DNA of 8,578 nt from an uncultured Rhodospirillaceae bacterium (GCA_937916005.1 CALGIA010000428.1:1-8578); one strand, 5' to 3'; shown: positions 1-6,601, counted from the stretch's first letter. Made by a program: numbers and translations. Notes: generated by a model not told the origin, from the letters alone.

Positions 1-1
1 G

Positions 2-1240
2 GGGACGGTCATCGGGGCATATAACGATATGCTGCTGCGTGAGGCCGAACGGGAAAAAGCCCTGGCGCGGTCCAATCGTCTGCTCGAGGCGTCCGAGGAT
101 TTGCGCCAGAGCGAGGAACGCTACCGCCGTCTCGTCGATGTTTCCCCGGATGGCGTCATCGTTCACACCGGCGGACGGATAGTCTTCGCCAACGCGTCAC
201 TGGCGCAAATCTTCGGCGCGACTTCGCCCGACCAGATGATCGGCGTGATGATGGATAGCCTGGTCCCGCCGAGTGAGCTGGCGCAGGTGCGGGACCGCCG
301 CAATAATCTCGCCAATGGCGCTGATATAGGTCTGCGGGAGACAAGCCTGTTGCGCCTGGATGGCACTGAATTCCCGGTCGAGCGCGCGGTGGCGCGTATT
401 CATTGGGAGGGCGAGCCGTCCAATCTTTTGGTCATTCGGGACATCACCGAACGCAAGGCGACTGAACTGGAATTACGACGCAATCAACAGTTGGCGGAAG
501 CCGCGAACAAGGCCAAGAGCGAGTTCCTCGCCAATATGAGCCACGAATTGCGCACGCCGCTCAATGCGATCATCGGGTTTTCGCAATTGATCCGGACACA
601 GGTCTATGGTGAAGTCGGCGATCCGCGCTACCAGGAATTCGCCGGTGATATAGAGAATTCGGGCCAGCACCTGCTTGAGATTATCTGCGATATCCTCGAC
701 CTGTCCAAGATCGAGGCCGGTATGGTCAGTCTGGAAGAGACGGAAATCAACGTCTCGGAATTGTTCGAGTCGGTGATGTCTATTATCGCCACCCGCGCCG
801 AAATGAACGGCGTCGATCTGATCAGGGACATCCCTGGGGAATTACCGCGATTGCGCGCGGATCCTTTGAGACTCAAACAGATCCTGCTCAACCTCCTGTC
901 CAACGGAATCAAGTTCACCGACGAAGGCGGCGCGGTAACGGTCCTGGCCCGATGCGATGACGAAACCGGCCTGACATTTCAGATCGTCGATACCGGGATC
1001 GGAATGGCCCCGGAAGACATCGAGACGGCAATGGCCCGTTTCGGCCAGGTTGAAGGCCATCTGAGCCGTCGGTTCGAGGGAACCGGCCTCGGTCTACCCC
1101 TGACCAAGGAACTGGTCGAGCTGCATGGTGGAACGCTTCATCTTGAAAGCGAGTTGGGGTCGGGAACAACTGTGACGGTCAGCTTCCCGGCCGAACGCAT
1201 CATCCGAATGACGGATACGGGACGGATTCACGCCGCTTAG
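2..1240 (+). CDS. Sensor histidine kinase (HAMP end, PAS, HisKA, HATPase_c), 5' end cut by window
   Basis: The frame is open to the left edge, so the gene starts upstream; the first in-window ATG (29) is probably internal. The codons before it read GTVIGAYNDM, which matches the C-terminal end of a HAMP linker. The complete protein is therefore probably membrane-anchored. Counting from ATG 29, a coiled stretch (5-30) leads into a PAS domain (about 28-150, ending in RDITERK). The HisKA dimerisation domain follows, with the H-box NMSHELRTPLNAIIGFS and phospho-acceptor H172. The HATPase domain shows the N-box LLNLLSNGIKFTD (N288, N292), the G1 box DTGIGM at 321, an F-box phenylalanine at 338 and the G2 box GTGLGL at 351. 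All catalytic boxes are intact and no receiver domain follows, so this is a classical kinase that would autophosphorylate and pass phosphate to a response regulator. No regulator gene is in the window and the signal is unknown. The TAG stop lies inside a repeat element. Confidence 0.95.
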   Translation, partial: GTVIGAYNDMLLREAEREKALARSNRLLEASEDLRQSEERYRRLVDVSPDGVIVHTGGRIVFANASLAQIFGATSPDQMIGVMMDSLVPPSELAQVRDRRNNLANGADIGLRETSLLRLDGTEFPVERAVARIHWEGEPSNLLVIRDITERKATELELRRNQQLAEAANKAKSEFLANMSHELRTPLNAIIGFSQLIRTQVYGEVGDPRYQEFAGDIENSGQHLLEIICDILDLSKIEAGMVSLEETEINVSELFESVMSIIATRAEMNGVDLIRDIPGELPRLRADPLRLKQILLNLLSNGIKFTDEGGAVTVLARCDDETGLTFQIVDTGIGMAPEDIETAMARFGQVEGHLSRRFEGTGLGLPLTKELVELHGGTLHLESELGSGTTVTVSFPAERIIRMTDTGRIHAA

Positions 1241-1270
1241 AGCCCTTTCCGGTTAATTTGAATCATTTGA
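1237..1270. repeat. Left terminal inverted repeat of the element
   Basis: This 34-bp arm begins TTAGAGCC and contains TCCGGTTAATTTGA. It pairs with 1470-1503 with four mismatches: one at arm position 9 and three clustered at positions 26-28. The histidine kinase stop codon (1238-1240) lies inside it. Confidence 0.85.
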
Positions 1271-1274
1271 TGGC

Positions 1275-1363
1275 GGCCAATCGGCGTCTCGGGCAGGCGC
1301 GGCGCGCGGTGCGATGCGGGGCATCGGGCAAGCGCCGCAACGCACCCGAGACGCCGATTGGCC
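1275..1363. repeat. Internal long hairpin (19-bp perfect stem, 51-nt loop)
   Basis: GGCCAATCGGCGTCTCGGG at 1275-1293 is exactly the reverse complement of 1345-1363. The pairing continues outward imperfectly through a bulge towards the terminal repeat. A 19-bp perfect stem is far longer than expected by chance over 90 bases and marks this as a structured module inside the element. Confidence 0.85.
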
Positions 1364-1469
1364 CCACCGAAGGCCGGGTTCTTCCGCCCCGTGGCCGCGT
1401 TGCGCTTCTTGGCCGGTGCACCGCATCGCCCGGCGAAACGCGCCTAACCACGGGGTGGAATAATCCCGG

Positions 1470-1503
1470 TCAAATATCTCAAATTAACCGGAAAAGGCTC
1501 TAA
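1470..1503. repeat. Right terminal inverted repeat of the element
   Basis: This 34-bp arm contains TCAAATTAACCGGAAAAGGC with one substitution (the arm actually reads CTCAAATTAACCGG after TCAAATAT) and ends in GGCTCTAA. It is the imperfect reverse complement of 1237-1270. It stops 13 bp before the stop codon of the leftward phosphotransferase gene. Confidence 0.85.
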
Positions 1504-1516
1504 CCCGAAAGCCGGA

Positions 1517-2593
1517 TCACCCCATCCATTCGGACTGGATGCGGGTAATGGTGTCGGGGTCATAATAATCGCGGATGCGGGCGCGCACCCCGGCAATGTG
1601 GTCGGGGTCAAGCCGGTCCGCCGACCAGGACGCCGCGCGCCCCGCCGTATCTTCAGCCGGCCGCGCGGCCTCAACCCACCATTTCGCGCACCATGTGGTG
1701 GTCCTCAGCCAGGTCAGCCGGCGCAGGGGCGCGAACCAGGGCTCAACCCGGTCGCCCAGTTCAGCCGGGACGCATTCCAGGTAATGACGGTAAAACGCCG
1801 CCACATCGTCGGCCTTGAGCGCGGTTGCGCTGTCCCGCTCCCACATGGTCGAGGTATAGACGCTGGCATGGGCGAGATCGATGGCCGGCGCGCCGTAGAG
1901 GCCTTTTTCCAGATCGACGAACACCGCCCTGCCCGCTTCGTCGATCAGGTAATTGCCGGGATGGGTGTCGGTGCCGACCAGAGTGATCGGTTGATCGCGT
2001 CCGGCGCACTGGACCGCAAATTCGCGCGCCCATAAAATTTCATCGGCAATCTGGGCCAGCGCGTCGGGAGCAAAACCGGTTTCGGGCAAATAGGCCGCCT
2101 GGGCTTCGATCACGGCCAGGGTGGCGGCGACTGGGTCATCATGTATGGACAGCGGCGCGCAATTACCCGCATCGGGTACGGGCAGCATATGGATCGCGGC
2201 CAGACATTTCGCCACGGCGGGAAGGTCGTCCGGCAGACGCAGCGCGCGGCCGATGATTTCCTCCACCACCAGCGCGCCGTTGGGAATGCCCGGCTGGACC
2301 GGGATGACGCCATGCAGTTCGGGCGTCGCCCCGCTCGGCCAGGCGCGCTCAAAACACGCGGCCTGATAGGCCAGGCTGTGGACCGGATCATGGCCGAAAT
2401 GGCTCAGACGCGGCACGCGCAGCACCAGCCCCCGCCCCCTGATCCGGATATGGGCGTGGACCAGCCCCTTGACCGGCATGGCGTCCAGATCATCGGCCGC
2501 CACATCGTCGAAGCCGGGCATGCGGCGCAGCGCGGCGAGAAACATCGCCGGGTCGGCGCCGTAATCGGCCAGCGTGGCAATGCCCTGTTGCAT
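1517..2593 (-). CDS. APH-family phosphotransferase (protein-kinase-like fold)
   Basis: This 358-residue protein carries the phosphotransfer core of the aminoglycoside phosphotransferase/choline-kinase superfamily. The Brenner-type motif VGTDTHPGNYL gives candidate catalytic D209 and metal ligand N214. FVDLEKG (D227) is the second metal-binding aspartate, followed by the family's APAIDLA. The N-lobe strand reads LVLRVPR, with Arg59 where many kinases have the ATP-contacting Lys; arginine is common in the LR-type branch of this family. The hinge region is around VVEEIIG (109-115). There is no signal peptide or membrane segment, so it should be cytoplasmic. The ATG at 2593 is preceded by GAGAGAAG nine bases upstream. 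It lies 17 bp downstream of the reductive-dehalogenase-like gene on the same strand and is probably cotranscribed. The substrate cannot be read from sequence: a small metabolite is more likely than an antibiotic. Confidence 0.85.
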   Translation of the reverse strand: MQQGIATLADYGADPAMFLAALRRMPGFDDVAADDLDAMPVKGLVHAHIRIRGRGLVLRVPRLSHFGHDPVHSLAYQAACFERAWPSGATPELHGVIPVQPGIPNGALVVEEIIGRALRLPDDLPAVAKCLAAIHMLPVPDAGNCAPLSIHDDPVAATLAVIEAQAAYLPETGFAPDALAQIADEILWAREFAVQCAGRDQPITLVGTDTHPGNYLIDEAGRAVFVDLEKGLYGAPAIDLAHASVYTSTMWERDSATALKADDVAAFYRHYLECVPAELGDRVEPWFAPLRRLTWLRTTTWCAKWWVEAARPAEDTAGRAASWSADRLDPDHIAGVRARIRDYYDPDTITRIQSEWMG

Positions 2594-2610
2594 GGTTGAT
2601 CGCTTCTCTC

Positions 2611-3531
2611 TCAGAGCCGGTTCGGCGACCGGTAGCCGTCTTCACGGCGCTGTTTCATGAAAGCCTTATACATCCGCCGGTTTTCCGGGTCGCGGTTTTC
2701 CTTTTGCACATACGGGCAGACATCGACACAGATATGGCAATAGGCCTCGTGCAGCCGGGAATAGGGATAGCATTTCTCCATGTCGATGCGCCATCTCTTG
2801 ACCCCCTCGGTCAGGATATGGTCGGTGGCGATGGCGTCGCCGGGGCAGTTGTTACGGCACAGATTGCAGTTTTCGCAGGTATCCTGCACGCCATAGACCA
2901 AGGGAGAACCAAATTCCAACGGCAGATCGGTGGTCACGAAGCTCGGCCGGAAATTGGCGCTGTAGGTGGGGTTGATCAGGCTGCCGTTGCGGCCAAGTTC
3001 GCCCATGCCGCAATGATACAGGGTGGGGATCGCCTGGATCTGCGTGACGCCATTGTGATGCGCCCACGCCGGAAATCCCATGTCACGGATATAGGCGGAC
3101 AGATCCGTGGCGATTTGCGCGACCCGGACATAGACGGCGTAGGTTTCGGCCTCGATGGCGCGGGAACCCTTCAACGCATTGGCGTAATCCTCATGCACCA
3201 CGATGGCGACCGCGTTGCGGTGGGGCAGATCGAAATCCGCGTCGATCATGATCGGGGTCAACCCACAGCACCCGACCAGATCGGCCCCGAGCGCCAGCGC
3301 CTTTTCCGTGATCTCGGCGGTGATCGCGGCCACGTCGGATACATCACGCGCTTCCGCAGCCACTGCACCGTCGCGATCCACGGCCATCCCCATCCATTTT
3401 GCATGGGCGCGCGCGCGCACGTCGTCGCCCCTGGTCCATTGCGGCACATCTTCGAGCCCGGCCTCCTCGACCAGGCGCTTGAGCAACGGGTCCGCCAGTC
3501 CCTGCTCGCGCCGCCAGCTGATGCCTATCAT
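2611..3531 (-). CDS. Short soluble reductive dehalogenase-like / QueG-like corrinoid Fe-S protein
   Basis: Counted from ATG 3531 the protein has 306 residues. A C-terminal dicluster [4Fe-4S] module shows C219xxC222xxC225xxxC229P, then C254, then C265xxC268xxxC272P. This spacing, with the first cysteine of the second cluster set apart, is typical of reductive dehalogenases and epoxyqueuosine reductase QueG. Upstream, GMGELGRNGSLINPTY (175-190) followed by TDLPLEFG matches the conserved corrinoid-domain signature of reductive dehalogenases. No Tat signal, membrane segment or QueG-type C-terminal repeat region is present, so it would be cytoplasmic and needs an outside electron donor. Function may be reductive dehalogenation or another cobalamin-dependent reduction; the substrate is unknown. 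The frame runs on to TTG 3588, but ATG 3531 has GGGGA six bases upstream and the TTG falls in a candidate -35 box. Extra cysteines (C88, C89, C174) are unexplained. Confidence 0.85.
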   Translation of the reverse strand: MIGISWRREQGLADPLLKRLVEEAGLEDVPQWTRGDDVRARAHAKWMGMAVDRDGAVAAEARDVSDVAAITAEITEKALALGADLVGCCGLTPIMIDADFDLPHRNAVAIVVHEDYANALKGSRAIEAETYAVYVRVAQIATDLSAYIRDMGFPAWAHHNGVTQIQAIPTLYHCGMGELGRNGSLINPTYSANFRPSFVTTDLPLEFGSPLVYGVQDTCENCNLCRNNCPGDAIATDHILTEGVKRWRIDMEKCYPYSRLHEAYCHICVDVCPYVQKENRDPENRRMYKAFMKQRREDGYRSPNRL

Positions 3532-3537
3532 GTGTGG

Positions 3538-3542
3538 TCCCC
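3538..3542 (-). promoter_or_regulatory. Ribosome binding site deciding the start of the reductive dehalogenase-like gene
   Basis: On the minus strand GGGGA lies six bases before ATG 3531. It favours this start over the upstream in-frame TTG at 3588, which has no comparable site. Confidence 0.5.
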
Positions 3543-3559
3543 GTTGCGATGATCGGCAA

Positions 3560-3588
3560 ACCCTATGCGCGGTCAAGGCGACGGTCAA
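3560..3588 (-). promoter_or_regulatory. Candidate sigma-70-type promoter for the leftward operon
   Basis: On the minus strand TTGACC (3588-3583) is followed after 17 bases by TAGGGT (3565-3560). The -35 box matches five of six consensus bases and the -10 box only three of six. It would start transcription about 20 bases before ATG 3531. A second TTGACCG copy lies inside the spacer. Confidence 0.3.
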
Positions 3589-3609
3589 TCTTGGTGCGGG
3601 TCAAGGCCT

Positions 3610-3638
3610 TTGCGCGACCACCGTCATTCCCGCATAAT
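3610..3638 (+). promoter_or_regulatory. Candidate sigma-70-type promoter for the PaaK-like ligase gene
   Basis: TTGCGC (3610-3615), a 17-base spacer and CATAAT (3633-3638) form a plausible promoter. The -10 box matches five of six consensus bases and the -35 box three of six. The predicted start is near 3645, giving a leader of about 28 bases before TTG 3673. Confidence 0.35.
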
Positions 3639-3660
3639 CGCGGCGCAACAATGATGATAT

Positions 3661-3664
3661 GGAG
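3661..3664 (+). promoter_or_regulatory. Ribosome binding site supporting a TTG start
   Basis: GGAG ends eight bases before TTG 3673. The next in-frame start, ATG 3718, has only a weak upstream purine run, so the TTG start is preferred. Confidence 0.5.
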
Positions 3665-3672
3665 CGCGCCCG

Positions 3673-5061
3673 TTGAATGATCCGGCGAAGCAGCCGCAAG
3701 GCGTCGGGATTCCCCCGATGGCGTGCCCCGGCATCGTCTGGCCCGCTATTCCGGAAAGTCCGGCTGCGGACATTCTTGCCCTTCAGTATCAACTGGACCG
3801 GACCCAATGGTGGCCGGCGAAGACGCTCCTGGCCGCCCAGCTAGGTCAGCTCGAACAGCTGATCCGCCATGCGGCGCGCACCGTGCCGTTCTATGGCGAG
3901 CGGCTCAAATCCCTGGAGGACGTAAAGCCCGGCGCGCTGACGTCCGAAGACCTGGCCCGAATCCCCATCCTGAAACGGGCTGATGTCCAGGCGGCGGGCG
4001 ACGATTTGCTCAGCCATGACATTCCAGGGGATCACGGCGCTGTCAGGATCGTGCGGACCTCGGGCTCGACGGGACGCCCCATCACGGTCCGGGTCACCGG
4101 AGCAACCGGTCTGTACGGCGCCGCGCTGAACCTTCGCTATCACCTCTGGCACGGCCGCGCGTTTTCGGCCCGGGTGTGCTGCATCCGCAACCTGGCCGGG
4201 GTATCGGCCAAATTGGCCGAGAATGACGAGGCGACGGGCTGGGCGCCGGGCTTTCGGTCCGGAGAAATGTTCTATTTCGACATTACCCGGCGGGTGGGCG
4301 AGCAGCTCGATTGGCTCGCCGACAAGGACCCGGACTATCTTCTGACATTTCCCACCAATCTGAAGGCGCTGCTTCGCCAGAGCCATGAAAGTGGCGTGAA
4401 ACCGCAAAAGCTGCGCCAGGTCGCGACCATGAGCGAGACCCTCGACCCGGCGCTGCGGGAGAGCTGCAGGGTCGTCTGGAATGCCGCCCTTTCGGATTCC
4501 TATTCGTCGGAAGAACTCGGACTCATCGCGCTTCAATGTCCGGATCACACCCATTACCACCTGCAGGCCGAGAGTCTGTTCGCGGAAGTTCTCCATGAAG
4601 ACGGAACGCCCTGCGGGCCGGGCCAAACCGGCCGCCTGGTGCTGACCGACCTGCATAATTTCGCGACGCCGCTGATCCGGTACGAAATCGGCGATTATGC
4701 CGAAATCGGCGAGGCGTGCCCCTGCGGACGCGGTCTGCCGGTTCTGAACCGCATCACCGGGCGAACCAGAAACATGCTGACCCTGCCCACGGGCGACAAA
4801 GTCTGGCCAAGTTTTCCCGAAAACCGGATGATGCCCATTGCGCCGATCCGCCAGTTCCAGATCATCCAGCATGATTTGCGCAGGGTTGAGGCCAGGTTGG
4901 TGGCGGCGCGGCAATTGACCGATGACGAGGCCGGGCGGTTGCGGATATTTCTGGCCGGTTGCCTGGGCCATGATTTCGAGATCGAGCTCGTGTTCGTGGA
5001 TGAGATCGCGCGCCCGGCCGGCGGGAAGTACGAGGATTTCATCTCCCGCGTCGATCTCTGA
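3673..5061 (+). CDS. PaaK/CapK-like adenylate-forming CoA ligase
   Basis: This 462-residue protein resembles phenylacetate-CoA ligases, which activate a carboxylic acid with ATP and transfer it to CoA. Visible motifs in order are: the N-terminal LIRHAARTVPFYGERL (63-78), typical of PaaK-like proteins; the P-loop RTSGSTGRP (128-136); SDSYSSEE (274-281), the A5 region with the acyl-adenylate-binding glutamate; TPLIRYEIGD (332-341), the A7 aspartate; CPCGRGLP (349-356), the CxCGR motif of the PaaK/CapK group; ITGRTRN; and a C-terminal GGKYEDFIS with candidate catalytic K452. Length fits the family. Some residues differ from true phenylacetate ligases, for example Arg in the P-loop and SSEE instead of the usual YGxxE, so the substrate is uncertain. 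No other phenylacetate (paa) pathway gene is nearby. Start is TTG with GGAG upstream. The stop lies 11 bp from the end of the opposing acyl-CoA synthetase gene, with no terminator hairpin seen. Confidence 0.85.
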   Translation: MNDPAKQPQGVGIPPMACPGIVWPAIPESPAADILALQYQLDRTQWWPAKTLLAAQLGQLEQLIRHAARTVPFYGERLKSLEDVKPGALTSEDLARIPILKRADVQAAGDDLLSHDIPGDHGAVRIVRTSGSTGRPITVRVTGATGLYGAALNLRYHLWHGRAFSARVCCIRNLAGVSAKLAENDEATGWAPGFRSGEMFYFDITRRVGEQLDWLADKDPDYLLTFPTNLKALLRQSHESGVKPQKLRQVATMSETLDPALRESCRVVWNAALSDSYSSEELGLIALQCPDHTHYHLQAESLFAEVLHEDGTPCGPGQTGRLVLTDLHNFATPLIRYEIGDYAEIGEACPCGRGLPVLNRITGRTRNMLTLPTGDKVWPSFPENRMMPIAPIRQFQIIQHDLRRVEARLVAARQLTDDEAGRLRIFLAGCLGHDFEIELVFVDEIARPAGGKYEDFISRVDL

Positions 5062-5072
5062 CGGCGGCGGGT

Positions 5073-6536
5073 TTATCGGCCCTGCCCATTGGCGGCGCGC
5101 CATGCATCGGCGAGTTCCCGCTTTATCACCTTGCCCGCTGTCGTGGTGGGGAACTCCCCGACGATCATGATGTCCAACGGCGCATGCATGCCAAGTTTCG
5201 CCTTGGCCCTGGCGAGCAATTCCTCCCGCGTGGTTTCGCCGGCGAGCACCACGGCCGCGACGGGAATCGAGCCGTGATCGCGCGAATCGATGCCGAATGC
5301 GGCGACGGCGGCGACCGACGGCTCCGCCAGCAAGACGCTCTCGATCGCCGACGGGTAAATGTTGATGCCGTCGAAGATGATCAAATCATCGATCCGGCCG
5401 AAATGGAACAACGCACCATCATCGGCGAACACGCAGCGGTCGCCGGTGTAAAACCATCCATCCCGGAACCGTTTAGCGGTTTCCTCGGGATCGCCGACAT
5501 AGCCGGCGACCATGCCGGACGACCGCACGCGCAATTGACCCGGCGTGCCGGCAGCCTGCTTATGACCGCTCTCATCCACGATTTCCGCCTCGATATCCTG
5601 ACCGATCCAACCAACAATTTCGGGCCGCTCAAGCATCGTTTTCGGCGGCGCTATCGCAATGACCCCGATTTCAGTAACGCCATAGCTCACATACAGATTG
5701 GGCGTCAGGCGCGCCATGATGTCGCGGCGGAGGCTTTCGGGGACCAGGGTCGAACTCAGTCGGAATGCATTGACGCCGGGGAAAAGGGGCGTCGCGCCCT
5801 GATAGGACTCCAGCAATGTGGCGGCATGGATCGGCGAGCCCGAGATGAAATCGATATTGTTGCGAAGCACGAAATCCACCGTCGCGCGGATCGAGACATC
5901 ATTGAAAAACGCCACGCACCCGCCGCCAAGAAGGAAACTGTATACGGCGCGCTTGGCGCCTTCAAAATCCATATGCGTCAACGACAGCAACCTGCCGCCC
6001 TGCCCGTCGGCCTCCAGCGGCCGCATCCGCGCGGGCATCATTGCCTGGGTCAAACGGAAGATCCTGGGTTGGCCGGTCGTGCCGGAACTGCGCAGACAGA
6101 ACACCGTCAGATCCGGATCGCCCGAGGGGACAAGCGTTACCTCGGGTAATTCAGCGAGCTCCGAAACGGTCCCCGGCGGCGGCGCGATCGCCGGCGCTCC
6201 AGCAACGGTTTTTACCGCATCATGGGTCACCGTCGCGGCGATTGGTACGCGCCGCGCCAATGACTCGCGCAATTCGGGCGTGTCGGACCCATGGAATACG
6301 AATTGCCCCGCGCCCAGACGCGCCAGCCCGAGCGACGCAACCAACTGTTCAAGCTGATCGGGCAGAGCCATCCCGACGATGTCGCCTTGGTGAATGCCCG
6401 CATCCTGAAACGCCTTGGCCGTGGCGGAAACCGCCCGGTCCAACTCCGCGAAGGACAAAATCCCGTCAACCGTCAGGATAGAAGCCCCATCCGGCGACGA
6501 TTCCGCCAATGCGGTCAATTTATCCGTGACGTTCAT
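5073..6536 (-). CDS. AMP-dependent acyl-CoA synthetase/ligase
   Basis: A 487-residue class I adenylate-forming enzyme that would convert a carboxylic acid, ATP and CoA to an acyl-CoA. Motifs appear in order: SSGTTGQPR (150-158, P-loop, with Arg in place of the usual Lys after Pro), YGVTE (285-289, A5), GWFYTGD (360-366, A7), GRIDDLIIFDGINIYP (380-395, A8 hinge typical of acyl-CoA synthetases), and PTTTAGKVIKREL with catalytic K469 (A10). It is complete and shorter than most fatty acyl-CoA synthetases (about 500-560). The acid substrate cannot be read from the motifs. ATG 6536 is chosen because GAGAGGGA lies just upstream and the recognisable fold begins at once. The frame extends to 6902, but that extension resembles no protein and overlaps the divergent transporter gene. 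The promoter region carries small palindromes that may be operators. Confidence 0.92.
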   Translation of the reverse strand: MNVTDKLTALAESSPDGASILTVDGILSFAELDRAVSATAKAFQDAGIHQGDIVGMALPDQLEQLVASLGLARLGAGQFVFHGSDTPELRESLARRVPIAATVTHDAVKTVAGAPAIAPPPGTVSELAELPEVTLVPSGDPDLTVFCLRSSGTTGQPRIFRLTQAMMPARMRPLEADGQGGRLLSLTHMDFEGAKRAVYSFLLGGGCVAFFNDVSIRATVDFVLRNNIDFISGSPIHAATLLESYQGATPLFPGVNAFRLSSTLVPESLRRDIMARLTPNLYVSYGVTEIGVIAIAPPKTMLERPEIVGWIGQDIEAEIVDESGHKQAAGTPGQLRVRSSGMVAGYVGDPEETAKRFRDGWFYTGDRCVFADDGALFHFGRIDDLIIFDGINIYPSAIESVLLAEPSVAAVAAFGIDSRDHGSIPVAAVVLAGETTREELLARAKAKLGMHAPLDIMIVGEFPTTTAGKVIKRELADAWRAANGQGR

Positions 6537-6540
6537 CCCA

Positions 6541-6548
6541 TCCCTCTC
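6541..6548 (-). promoter_or_regulatory. Ribosome binding site of the acyl-CoA synthetase gene
   Basis: On the minus strand GAGAGGGA ends four bases before ATG 6536, with its core purines in the usual window. It decides this start against the long upstream open frame. Confidence 0.5.
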
Positions 6549-6564
6549 GGCCACCCGGCGGTCA

Positions 6565-6579
6565 TTTCGGTGACCGAAA
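6565..6579. promoter_or_regulatory. Candidate operator palindrome (7+1+7)
   Basis: TTTCGGT-G-ACCGAAA is a perfect 15-bp palindrome with a single central base, 28 bp upstream of the acyl-CoA synthetase ATG. The position suits a repressor site. No regulator gene is in the window, so its owner is unknown. Confidence 0.4.
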
Positions 6580-6589
6580 CCGCACCGGA

Positions 6590-6601
6590 AACCGACCGGT
6601 T
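6590..6601. promoter_or_regulatory. Second candidate operator half (AACCG-AC-CGGTT)
   Basis: A 12-bp palindrome of 5+2+5 lies 11 bp beyond the first one. The stretch between them repeats ACCGAAACCG/ACCGGAAACCG in direct orientation. Together the two may form a cooperative binding region, but short CG-rich palindromes also occur by chance here. Confidence 0.3.

Larger units (their letters stand above)
1237..1503. mobile_element. MITE-like non-coding inverted-repeat element
   Basis: A ~267-bp element is bounded by 34-bp inverted ends (1237-1270 and 1470-1503) that agree at 30 of 34 positions. The outermost bases read TTAGAGCC on the left and GGCTCTAA on the right, so a TA dinucleotide flanks each GAGCC end. 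This is what insertion with TA duplication, as in IS630/Tc1-mariner-type MITEs, would leave. The interior is very GC-rich and holds a perfect 19-bp stem plus weaker pairings, for example GCGATGCGG at 1311 with its complement at 1421. It encodes no transposase and no convincing protein. It fills the gap between two convergent genes, so its RNA could also act as a bidirectional terminator. The structure is seen directly; the MITE assignment is inference, and a non-mobile palindromic repeat family is the main alternative. Confidence 0.65.

Noticed and set aside
1258..1503. 81-residue open frame within the inverted-repeat element
   Set aside because: It starts and ends in the repeat arms, is Arg/Gly/Pro-rich as expected from translated GC-rich DNA, and has no Shine-Dalgarno or recognisable motif. 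It is best explained by the repeat structure.
2596..3552. 318-residue open frame antisense to the reductive-dehalogenase-like gene
   Set aside because: Its opposite strand carries precise Fe-S and corrinoid motifs. The antisense frame is a GC-rich shadow, with His/Asp/Gly-rich composition and no motif.
3623..3645. CGTCATTCCCGC resembling the start of a common proteobacterial palindromic repeat
   Set aside because: Only about 12 bases match and no complementary second arm follows, so it cannot be called a repeat. It also overlaps the candidate promoter.
3659..3676. Five-codon ORF (MERAR) whose TGA overlaps the TTG start of the PaaK-like gene
   Set aside because: It looks like a translationally coupled leader, but its ATG has no ribosome binding site and its GAG codon is part of the downstream gene's own site. 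Chance is the simpler explanation.
3841..5103. 420-residue open frame antisense to the PaaK-like ligase gene
   Set aside because: It is a long shadow frame typical of high-GC genes. The sense strand has all adenylation motifs.
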